This document shows, piece by piece, positions 53,101-62,721 of a DNA stretch of 64,000 bases. Every line of letters begins with the position of its first letter. The stretch's first letter is position 1. Below the pieces are notes generated by a model. It saw only the letters and a list, made by a program, of their open reading frames with translations. It made no database searches and had not been told where the DNA came from. The DNA is taken from contig CM043948.1 of assembly GCA_014529385.2 (NCBI GenBank), positions 80,654,760 through 80,718,759 of the forward strand, written 5' to 3'. The DNA is from Adiantum capillus-veneris (Eukaryota; Streptophyta; Polypodiopsida; Polypodiales; Pteridaceae). Both the position numbers and the translations under genes were made by a program.

Positions 53101-55243
53101 CTAATCTTCAGCTGGCATATCTTCTGCCACATCACCCACATAGGGTCTGAGAAGACTCACATGAAACGCATTGTGAATCTTCCAACTGTCAGGCAATTTC
53201 AGCCTATATGCAACATCACTGATTATGTCGCACACTTGAAAAGGCCTATAATAACGCATGCTGAGCTTTGGAAACAATCTTTCCTTGCCCTTCATCTTCT
53301 TTAACCTTGCATTTTCAAAGCGTAAAAGCACCCAATCACCAAGTGAATATACCACTTCACGACGGTGACGATCAGCTGCTTTCTTTTGCTTTGCCTGAGT
53401 CTTTTCTAAGGCCACTTTGACCTTCTTGTACATTTCATCCATGTCCTGAACATACTTATCTACTTCAAATATCTTGTCCTTTGTATGCAGTATGGGAGGA
53501 ACTTTCTTGCCACCTTCAACTATCTCAAAGGGTGCCTTGCCAGTTGATGAATGCACTGTACTATTGTATGCATACTCCACCAATGGCAAATACTGCTCCC
53601 ACTTTCCTTTATGCTCTGACACATAGCACTTCAGCAGATCTAGGACAGTAGAATTTGCCTCTTCTGACTGCCCATCTATTTGAGGATGAAATGACGAAGA
53701 GAATTTGAGCGTGGTGCCCATTTTCTCAAACAAGCCTCTGCAGAACAAACTTGTCATGCGTGGATCACGGTCGCTAACAATCGACTGTGGCATGCCATGA
53801 TACTTGAAAATATTGCTCATAAACAAGCGTGCCATCTGATCTGGCTTTATCTTCTTCCTGACAGGAATAAAATGAGCCTGTTTGCTGAATCTGCAAATAA
53901 TGGTCCAAATACCATCGTTTCCTGTCTGCGTTCTCGGAAGATCAAAGATAAAATCCATAGCAATACTTTCCCATGGTTTATCTGGAATAGGTAGTGGTTG
54001 CAATAACCCTGGTGCCTTTTGCCTGTCAAACTTGACCTTTTGGCATATTAGGCATTCTCGCACAAAGGCATCCACATCCCTTCTCAATGTAGGCCAATAG
54101 AAGAATGTCTCAACCGCTTTAACTGTAGCATCGATACCACGATGCCCTGCATACGGTGGGACATGACTCTCTTCCATCACTTTGCGTCGCAATGGCTTTG
54201 TGACACACAATCTGCCATGCATCATCATGAACCCATCTTTGAGAAGATAGTGTTCATGACGTTGTCCATCCATTAGCTGCTCAAAGACCCTTGCAAAATC
54301 TTCATCATTTGCATACTGTTCTCTCATATCATCAAGTTCATGATGATAAGGAATCGACACAGCTGAAATTTGTGGCTTCCTTGACAAGGCATCAGCCACA
54401 ACGTTCTTCTTGCCTTCCACATGCACAATCCGAAAATGGAACATGGACAAGATATTTGCCCATCGCATATGCTTCTCAGATAACTTTGTCTGTGTTAAGA
54501 AGTATCGCAAGGTCTGATGGTCTGTTTGGACAACAAAGTCTGCACCTAGCAGGTAGTGTTTCCAACTTAAGAGCGCATGAATCACAACCAGTAACTCCTT
54601 CTCATAGACCTGCATGGTCATCGCTGGCCCTTGCAAAATTCTGCTCTCATAGGCTACTACCCTGCCATCTTGCATTAGCACTGCACCAATGCTACTACCG
54701 CAGGCATCACACTGGACCACAAATGACTTCCTAAGATCTGGCAACACAATGACTGGATCTGAAGTCATCTTTTCCTTTAAGAGATTAAAAGCTGAAATCT
54801 CTTTCTGTGTCCATCTAAAGGTGACTGCCTTCTTTTGAAGAGCATGTAAAGGTAAAGCAATCTCAGTGAAATTTCGGATAAACCTTCTGTAATAGGAGCA
54901 TAGTCCCAAGAAGCTTCGGACATAATGCACCGTCTTCAAATTGGCCATGACTTGATCGCTTCAACTTTTGCAGGATCCATTCTAACACCATCCTTTGAGA
55001 TAATGTGTCCCAGAAAGTGAATCTCTTCCAGAAAAAACTCACTTTTCTTTGCATTGATGAGCAACCTATGACTGCGTAGCTCTTTGAACACAATGGCCAA
55101 GTGATGCCTATGCTCCTCTTCATTCTTTGAGTAGACTATCATGTCATCAAAGAATGTACCAACAAACTGCTGGTGTAGACGGAAAATTCTATCCATCATC
55201 CTATTGAACGTAGCAGGAGCATTTGTAAGACCAAAGGGCATCA
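53101..55243 (-). pseudogene. Gypsy-1 pol: RT C-terminus, RNase H, integrase
   Basis: RT tail (54936-55228): MPFGLTNAPATFNRMMDRIF, catalytic FFDDMIVYSK and FLGHIISKDGVRMDPAKVEAI. A one-base frameshift near 54945 leads into a 615-codon frame. RNase H: VVQCDACGSSIGAVL, YEKELLVVIHAL, VQTDHQTLRYFL, VVADALSR. Integrase: H-H-C-C region ending CLICQKVKFDRQKA, first Asp in AMDFIFDLPRT, second in SIVSDRDPRMTS, Glu in DGQSEEANSTVLDLL. A C-terminal GPY/F-like module (RYYRPFQVCDIISDVAYRLKLP) precedes the stop at 53101. It is the best-preserved LTR-element protein in the window. Confidence 0.93.
55229..55243. repeat. Left target-site duplication of L1-c
   Basis: GACCAAAGGGCATCA, identical to 62160-62174, which follows the poly(A) of L1-c. 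It belongs to Gypsy-1 RT coding sequence (MPFG codons). Confidence 0.95.
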
Positions 55244-55591
55244 TTCTTGCTCGCTACTGCTGCTCGCCCCCCCCCCCCCCCCCCTTTTGCTGTTGCGCCA
55301 TCGCTCTCCTCCCCCCCCCCCTCCCCCCCCCCGCTGCCCCTTCGCTGCCCCCCCACCCCCTTCAGCCCCTGCGCACTGCCTCTCAACCCACCCGCTGCCC
55401 CCCCCTATCTGCGCGCGCTGCCCCATTAGCTGCCGCAGCCCGCTGCCCCCCCCTATTTGCATGCTGCCCTTTGGCTGCCGCAGCCCGCTGCCCTCTCGCT
55501 CTGCCTTCCCCGCTCCATCCCCCCCGCTCGTTGCTGCTTGTGCACCCGCACATTGCACAGCTGCCCTCTTCGCCCTCGCTGTCTCCTCATC

Positions 55592-55627
<36 letters not shown>

Positions 55628-55761
55628 ACCCCCATCCTCTTCGCTCCCGAAGGCCCTCTGCACCTGGCTCGGCAGCACTTTCTCTTCGGAAAAGTGCCTG
55701 GCTGACTTGTTTGCAGGTTTCTTCTTCGCCGCCCGCTTCTTCGAATCAGCAGTAGACACAG
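55244..55761 (+). promoter_or_regulatory. L1-c 5' UTR, C-rich
   Basis: 518 bp of strongly C-rich DNA with runs C18 (55267-55284) and C34 (55594-55627) and repeated CCGCTGCCCC units; GCTGCCGCAGCCCGCTGCCC occurs twice (about 55430 and 55475). The position implies an internal promoter. Open frames through it are polyproline or polyglycine artefacts. No TATA box is obvious. Confidence 0.6.
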
Positions 55762-57109
55762 ATGGAGGCTCCAGCTTCACCTCAGAGGGACTCGCCTGAA
55801 GCCCCCTCGCCCGATCCCGCTGAGCCCACCATTCGACTTGCTCTTACGCCGGCAGAGCAAGCGAGCCTTGCCACAGAGGTAGAACGCTTGCAGGCGACTT
55901 CTGTCATCTGCAAGGTTCTCGGCACTCGTCCCAGCAGAGGAGAGCTGCGAGACCTTCTCCAGGCCCGCCTCCTCGCAGAGGTGGGCAAGATCTTGGATGT
56001 CCTGATTCTCCGACGGGGGTACTACCAGATTGAGTTCGAGACTTCCGAGATGGCCTCCAAGGTCATAGCTATGAGTCCATTGGCCATCCGAGCATCACGC
56101 GCCCACTTTCGACAGTGGCGACATGGTTTTGACCCGTCTTCGGATGTGCTAGTAGAGGAGGCGGACATCCCCATCTCAGTCTGCTTTCCGGGTTTACGGA
56201 GGGAGTACCTTCCACTTCTCTCCAGGATTGGCTCCGCCATCGGAACTGTCCTGGAGACACCTCGTACGGCAGTATCAGTAGCTGCCAAGGCGGCTGGCAT
56301 CCCTTCAGTTCGAGTTTTGGTTAGACATACCCACACGCTCCCGAAGGTCATCCTTCTGCCTCGGGTGAGTGGGGGTTGGTTTAGACAGAGTGTGGAGTAC
56401 TCGGGTCTCCCGAACCAGTGCTTCATTTGCAGACAGATGGGCCACCAAGCGAAGGCCTGTCCACGGAGGAGACCACGACCCGCACCCCAGCCTCAGCCCC
56501 AGCCTGCCAAGGCTGGGCCGCAGCCACAGCCAGCGACACAAAGCACAGATTCAGCGCCACCCTCCGAGCCTGGGGCTCCAGCGGAGGAGGGGTGGCAGCA
56601 GGCCCGTGGCCGTCGACGCCAGGGGCCACAGCGACAGCCTGGCACTCAGAGTGGCCCCCAGGTGCCTACTCAGCAGCAGTGGGTTCCCACGGGGAACCGC
56701 TTTGGTCCTCTTGAGCAGGAGGAGCCCCCTACGCCAGCCTCCACCTCCGCTTCACCCTCGCCAGCCGCTCCGCCTTCCGATCTCCCCTCCTCCTCCTCAT
56801 GCCCTCCCCCGCCGTCTGCTACCGCTCACTCCCCACCTCGCCCCCCCCCATGTCTCTGCCGCCCCACCCCGCTTCTCCTCTCCCCCGCCCCCCCCAGCCC
56901 CTTCTCCCCCTCCTCCTGCTTCAGTACCACAGTCGGCTCAGGAGACTGGACCCTTGCCGGCGGCCAGGAGATCTCTTGGCAGCGCCTTCGCCACGAGTCG
57001 CCTAGCGAGAGAGGGTCAGCCCTTCATGCGGCCCCCACTGCAGATTCAGACATCTCCTCTTGCAGCTATCCCTCGTGGTTTGACGAGCTTTGACCTCCGA
57101 CGCCGCTAG
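55762..57109 (+). pseudogene. L1-c ORF1: DUF4283/CCHC protein, one C-run frameshift
   Basis: Starts at ATG 55762 (MEAPASPQRDSPEAPSPDPAEPT). Residues ~35-200 form a DUF4283-like domain (VICKVLGTRPSRGELRDLL, YYQIEFETSEMASKV, DIPISVCFPGLRREYLPLLSRIGSAIG). The zinc knuckle is CFICRQMGHQAKAC at residues ~219-232. A Pro/Gln-rich tail ends in GNRFGPLEQEEPPTP. Near 56840-56895, in C7-C9 runs, the meaningful frame changes by +1 to QETGPLPAARRSLGSAF and RLAREGQPFMRPPLQ. The unshifted frame reads on to 57093. It would bind L1 RNA. Confidence 0.85.
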
Positions 57110-57670
57110 GATTTCTTCGATTACGGGTTTACTCGTTTTCTTGGCGATTCCGCAGCAGACCACGAGGCAGCCTGCTTCAGAGTCCACGCTTTGTTCCTCG
57201 CCGCTAGGGGGACAGAGGCCTTGGACTCAGCAGTTGGTTTCTCCTTCCCCCTCTGTGGCAGGACTGAGACAGAGTGGTCCCTCGACTCAGTGGTGGGATG
57301 GTTGCATACACAGGTTCTCGAGTTCTCTCACCACATGGGAGAACTTGGCGTTAAAGATTTGCTGCAGACTTTGTGGCCACTGGCCAAGTTTGCGGTGACA
57401 CCCCCAGATTCAGCAGGATGTAGACACATTGTGGTGTACTTTTTTGCTGATACGCAGTGTTTGCCTTGCTATGTATTCATTCATGAGGACTCCTGGACAG
57501 AGGAGGTTGCTTTACGCACGGCTCGCTCTACTTGGGCTTGGACCAGGCACTCACTGCAGTCTCGCCTATCTAGAGGACGCTCGGATGCGGATTACTCCCC
57601 ATCCAAGCCTGCTTCGAAGATAGCTCGTCTTGTTGCTGCGGCAGCATCTGTTCTCTCTCGCTCCCCATGA
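57110..57670 (+). pseudogene. L1-c ORF1 C-terminal extension (~187 codons)
   Basis: After TAG 57107-57109 the same frame stays open to TGA 57668-57670: DFFDYGFTRFLGDSA, FRVHALFLAARGTEAL, TEWSLDSVVGWLHTQVLEFSHHM, HIVVYFFADTQCLPCYVFIHEDSWTEEVAL, then a basic SKPASKIARLVAAAASVLSR tail. It ends with ATGA shared with the ORF2 start. I do not recognise the domain. Folded-protein-like composition (alternating hydrophobics, Trp, Cys) and exact frame continuity argue that it is coding. It could be a separate small ORF starting at Leu/Met codons near 57191. Confidence 0.65.
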
Positions 57671-60600
57671 GGATCGTCTCGTCGAACGTGCAGGGACTAG
57701 GTGGACCCCAGTTTCAGCGACAGCGGGGCCGATTGCGTCAGAAGCTTCAGCGTTGCCTTGTGGGAGGAGAGATTGATCTCCTTATGCTTCAGGAGCACCA
57801 TTTGTCTGAGAGCCGCATTCGGCGATGTGGTCAGATTTTGCGTGGACGCTATGATATCTTTTGGTCAGCTGCTTTTTGACCTGGAGGCATCCAGGGTGGG
57901 GTATGTATGACTATTGCGGACTCATTACAGCAGGCCATTGTGGGCAGAGGGATTATTGTACCAGGCAGGGCTCAATGGATTACTATGCAGGTTCAGGGTA
58001 GCCTTGTGGGTTTCCTGAACATCTATGCGCCCAATGTGGCGAGTGCTCGTGCACAGTTTTGGTCACAGACTGTTGAGTCTTTGCCACAGGTTGACCAGTG
58101 GTGTGTAGGAGGGGACTTCAACATGTTGGAGGACCCTTCTGACAGGATCGGAGGCAGCCATGCTACTTTGCATGGAGTCGAGTTAGCAGCTTGGGAGAGG
58201 TTTTGTATGACGTTGAGGGTCTCGGATACATGGCAGCATTCTGGCTTTGTGAGGCCTCCAGAGAGTCTTGCCTTCTCTAGATCGGACCGCAGAGTGGGAG
58301 GAGTGAATCTATCGCGCATAGATCGCTTCTACACTAGTGACCACTTCAGTGACTTGGGGGGATCAGTGGGCATCCTGGCAGGGACATCCTTCTCGGACCA
58401 TGCACCAGTGATCCTCACAGTGGCAGACAGGCAGAGGAGTGGGAGCACGATGCTTCGCATCCCAGAGCGGGTCTTGTTGGACTCGGCACTCAGAGAGAGG
58501 GTCGAGGCTCTATGGACAGAGGGCATGGACAGCCAGGCTCCACCTGCAGACAGAGTGGCCTCAGACCTAGCTCAGCTTAGCCACTCCAGGAGTCTTTGGC
58601 TCGACGGGCTGTAGCGAGAGAGGAGGAGTAGCGTCTCAGACGAGGCATTGCTTCACTACAGAGGATGCAGGAGCAGCATCCAGACAGTCCATGGTTGGAG
58701 GAGCAGCTACAGCAGGCTCGACAGGAGCTTGCTTGCACAGAGGAGAGGCGCCATGAGTTTGCCTTCCACCGACAGGCATCTCAGTGGACTCAGGTGGGTG
58801 ACAGAGTGACAGGTGTTTTTTTTGAGACAGTGGGACCTCGGCACTCGCATGCCAAGGTCAATCAGTTGAGGAGACCCAAGGGGCAGTTGTTTGTGAGCCA
58901 GAGGATATGCCTGCAGTTGCTACTGACTTTTACCGTGAGCTACTGTCGGCTGAGCCCGAGTCAGAGAGACAGGATGCATGCAGGGAGCAGGTTTGGGCAC
59001 AGATGCCTTGTCTTGTGACTGAGGAGATGCGGCAGAGGCTTGAGTTACCTCTTCAGCTTGAGGAGCTCCACACGGCTCTTAGGGCCCTCCCTCGTGGTAG
59101 CTGTCCAGGTGAGGATGGGCTGACTTTCAGCTTCTTCTTGGAGTACTGGGACCTGCTTGGCCCAGATCTTTGTAGTGCCTTTCAGTACATTCTGCACACA
59201 GGAGTGATGCCGGATAGCATGAGTGAGGGCCTGATTTACCTCATTCCAAAGGAGGGTGGCTCCTTGGATGAGATTCGACAGTGGCGTCCCATCACCATTC
59301 TCAACTCCTCAGCCTACAAAATTCTTGCCAAGGCTCTGAGTTTGAGGATTCAGCCACTTTTGGAGAGCCTTATACATGGGACTCAGACAGGTTTTGTCAA
59401 GGAACGCAGTATCCTTGACAACATCTTCACTTTTTGGGAGGCTTCTGCCCTTGCACGGCTCCGTGGGGAGGACCTTGTGATTCTTCTTCTCGATTTTGAG
59501 AAGGCATACGACAGAGTTGACTGGGACTTTCTAGAGGGCACGCTACGCAGGATGGGCTTCTCAGAGGCTTGGATCAGAGGGGTGTCAGCTTTGTACAAAC
59601 AGGCCCATAGTCAGGTGCTTTTGGCAGGAGGTAGAGGTGAGCGCTTCATGCTCACACGATCGGTCAGACAGGGTTGTCCTCTTGCCCCCTTTCTCTTTCT
59701 GTTCTATGCGGAGGCGATGAGCAGATTTTTGGTGTCACAGCAGGTTGGTTTGAGGGGCTTAGCACTCCCTATACGGGGAGATGAGCTTCTGGACGCTGAG
59801 TTTGCCGACGACTCAGCCTTGTACTTAGAGGGCCAGGAGGCCAATTTACACAGATGTGGGCAGGCTTTGGAGACCTTCTGCTGTGCATCGGGCGCACTGA
59901 TCAACTGGAGAAAGACAGTGGCTTTCTCAGTTGGTAGTGCCCCTGTGCCAGATTGGATGCCAGGACAGGGTTTCAGGTGGATTCCTCCAGGGACTGCAGT
60001 TCGGTACTTGGGTTGTCAGGTTGGTTTGGATTTGTCCCCCGAGCAGCAGATGGCTCCTCTTCTCCTGTCCATCAGGAGAAAGCTGTTACATTGGAGCTCA
60101 ACACGACTTTCGCTGGCTGGTAGAGTAGTAGTTGCCAACCAGGTGTTGTTGGCGACTATGTGGTACATCACTTCTTGCTGGATCTTCTCGAGTTCTTGCA
60201 TCAGCCAGGTAGAGAGGCTGATCAGGAACTTCCTTTGGTCTGGTTGCGACACTCAGATTGCCCGAGCCAAGGTGGCTTGGTTGGTCATCACACTTCCTTG
60301 TTCTCAGGGAGGGCTTGGGATCATTGATCCAGCACAGCAGAGCAGAGCCCTTCTTGGGAAGTTCGTCGTCAGAGGACTTCTTCCAGGCGAGGAGCCCTGG
60401 AAGGAGTTCTTGTTGCAGAGGCTTCGTGCCAGGGTGCCTCAGGCAGGAGGCCCTTGGCAACCTTCGACCAGATGGGTCTTTACAGAGTTGCGCCGAGTTG
60501 GTTTGAGCAGGAGACTGGAGGACCGATTCGCTGTGAGTTTGCTTCGGTCTTGGGAGCTATTGCGGCGTGGCCTAGAGCAACGACAGCCGACGTGCACGGA

Positions 60601-62014
60601 GGAGCGCCTACGGCAGCCCCTCGTCTGGAACCCCATGGTTAGCACTCAGAGAGGCCACTTGGTTGGGAGTAGGCCTCATGTTTCTTGGGGTCCCATGGCA
60701 GCAGGTCCAGCGCGCTCTCTAGGTGACTGGCTAGAGTTCACAGGTTTGTCAGAGGAGGTGCAGGTTGTCCAGCTACAGGGCATGAGAGGGTTTCAGAGCA
60801 TGTGTCAGGACATCTCAGAGTCAGTTCCAGCTGATTGGCTCACGCCTCTCGAGCCAGTAGCACCCCGGTGGATGGGAGCCTTCACACGACTGGAGGTTCT
60901 CATTTCAGTCAGGGCTTGCTCAGAGACTGTCCCAGCCCTGTTCTTCGAGCTTCAGGGTGGGGGACGATTACAGAGAGTTGCAGTAGAGGCCCCGCAGGTA
61001 GCAGAGTGTTGTTTCCAGAGGATCCGAGTTGTGGGCATCTGTGGGAGGACTTGCGTCATAGACCCTGACCCAACAGCTCTTGAGACAGGACACTGGAGGC
61101 TATGGGCTTGGGAGTGTTGTCCACTGGCACGAGTACAGTGGGATCCTGGTGAGTGGCTGTGGAGGGACCCATTCTCTTCTGCAGACCGCCCAGGAGTCTC
61201 TTTCTTTCAGTACACTGTTCGGCTTGAACGTCATATACTTGCAGCACAGAGAGAGGCCCGCCCCGCTGCAGCACGTCATTTGCAGGAGGAGGGTCTCACA
61301 GTTGAGTTCTTCGCAGCTTTTTGGCAGAGGCTGTGGGACTCCAGACAGCCGAGGCGCGTCACCTTGTTCCAGTGGTTGGTTGCACACAGAGCCACAGCAG
61401 TAGGGAGCTGGCTTGTACATAGTGGTCTCTCGGCCACATGTACAGCCTGTGACCAGTTGGTGGAGAGTCAGCGACACTGTCTTTGGGACTGTCCCTCGGC
61501 CCAGCAGGTGTGGCTACGAGTTCTTCGGCTGATGCCTGCCCTCTCCACGGCTCGGCAGTACACTTGGGGGGCGGCGGCTTGGTCCACCCTCACGGGCCCG
61601 GCACTTCAGTTTGAGCTATCTTCCACCAGCAGGATGATAGTGATACAGGGGGGTCGACCTACACTCCAACCTGCTACAGACCTTACTCCACAGGAGTGGA
61701 GCAGTGAGAGAGCGGAGTGTTGGGAGCTCATCAGCGGCCTAGCTCTCTGGTTCATCTGGCGGGCCCGTTGTTTCCGCATCTTTGAGGCTCGCCTTGTACC
61801 ACTAGCAGAGACTGTTCGTGACTTTTGGCTAGAGCTGATCCATACTCTCAGAGGACAGCTTGAGGGACTACAGGGCAGCTCCGACCGCATGCGGGAGCGC
61901 CGCGAGGCTTTCCTTCGTCTCTGGCGCCCTGGGCCGTTTTACTTCATGATCCAGGGAGTGCTCAGATGGCACTACTGTCCACCTGTGTGGCTTTTCCCTC
62001 CTCCCATCTCTTGA
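57667..62014 (+). pseudogene. L1-c ORF2: endonuclease-reverse transcriptase, few lesions
   Basis: ATG 57667 (MRIVSSNVQGLGGPQ) begins an APE endonuclease: LQEHHLSES, IYAPN, GGDFNMLEDPSDR, RIDRFYTSDHFSD and SDHAPVIL. An in-frame TGA (57877-57879) lies between E- and D-motif blocks. A frameshift near 58590 and a TAG near 58629, and a second frameshift near 58895, precede a single open 1035-codon frame. That frame has the RT (GEDGLTFSFFLEYW, RPITILNSSAYKILAK, GTQTGFVKERSILDN, LDFEKAYDRVDWDF, SVRQGCPLAPFLFLFYAEA, catalytic FADDSALYLE). It also has a zf-RVT module ending CTACDQLVESQRHCLWDC, and stops at 62014. Confidence 0.93.
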
Positions 62015-62159
62015 TTTAGCCCCATTGTATATATGCTGTTTTTTCATTGGGAGAGTCTCCCCATCATGTTTGTTGTAGCCCTCTCTTGTAGAGGTGGATG
62101 TAGCCCTATGGGCAGCTTTCATTAACTAATAGAAGGATCTTTTTCTCGGAAAAAAAAAG
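62015..62159 (+). other. L1-c 3' UTR and poly(A)
   Basis: About 135 bp with two GTAGCCCT units (62074 and 62099), a final AATAGAAGG segment, and a nine-A tail immediately followed by GGACCAAAGGGC of the second duplication. Confidence 0.8.
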
Positions 62160-62174
62160 GACCAAAGGGCATCA
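62160..62174. repeat. Right target-site duplication of L1-c
   Basis: GACCAAAGGGCATCA, identical to 55229-55243. Marks the 3' end of L1-c after its poly(A). Confidence 0.95.
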
Positions 62175-62721
62175 CTAAAAATTCGTAAAGGCCAAACGTT
62201 GTTCTAAAAGCAGTCTTGTGCACATCCTCTGATCTAATGCGGATCTGATGGTACCCACTCTTATCCTGCTAAAACATAGTTGCTCCTTCTAATTTGTCCA
62301 TAATATCATCAATTCTAGGTATAGGGAACCTATTCTTGATGGTATTCTTGTTCAGTGCACGGTAGTCGATGCACATACGCCATGAGCCATCCTTTTTCTG
62401 CACCAACAACACTGGAGAGCACAATGGAGATGAACTGGGCTGAATCAGCCCCTTTTCTAACAGCTCCTGTACTTGGCCCATTATCTCTTTCTGCTGAGCC
62501 GCACTAACCCTGTACGGTGGCTTATTTGGTGGGCTACTGCCTGGCACCAAATCTATCGCATGGTCTTCGGGTCTCTCTAGCGGTAATTGAGACGGTAATG
62601 AATCGGAAAAACAGTCACTATACTGTTGTAAAAACATTGACCTTTCTTTATCTAGCATAGATAAATTTGATTCATCACAATCTGACACTTCACGTGCAAA
62701 AACCAAGTACGCAGAAAGATG
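62160..62721 (-). pseudogene. Gypsy-1 RT N-terminal half
   Basis: Reads [131 protein letters not shown], then TAG (62266-62268), [11 protein letters not shown] and [14 protein letters not shown] up to the L1-c insertion. In sister elements Ser or similar stands at the TAG. The frame continues at 55228 after removal of L1-c. It would synthesise gypsy cDNA. Confidence 0.92.

Larger units (their letters stand above)
55244..62159 (+). mobile_element. Plant L1-type LINE L1-c, full length with 15-bp TSD
   Basis: A ~6.9-kb plus-strand element, from a C-rich 5' UTR (55244-55761) to a poly(A) tail (62150-62159, A9). ORF1, an ORF1 extension and ORF2 are all present. Perfect 15-bp flanking duplications and few lesions show it is young compared with L1-a and L1-b, which are unlike it in codon use: it is GC-rich and they are AT-rich. 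ORF2 has two stops and two frameshifts. Confidence 0.95.

Noticed and set aside
55241-55780. Glycine- or proline-rich proteins in the L1-c 5' UTR
   Set aside because: Produced by long C runs in all frames; no conserved motif and the region lies upstream of a clear ORF1 start.
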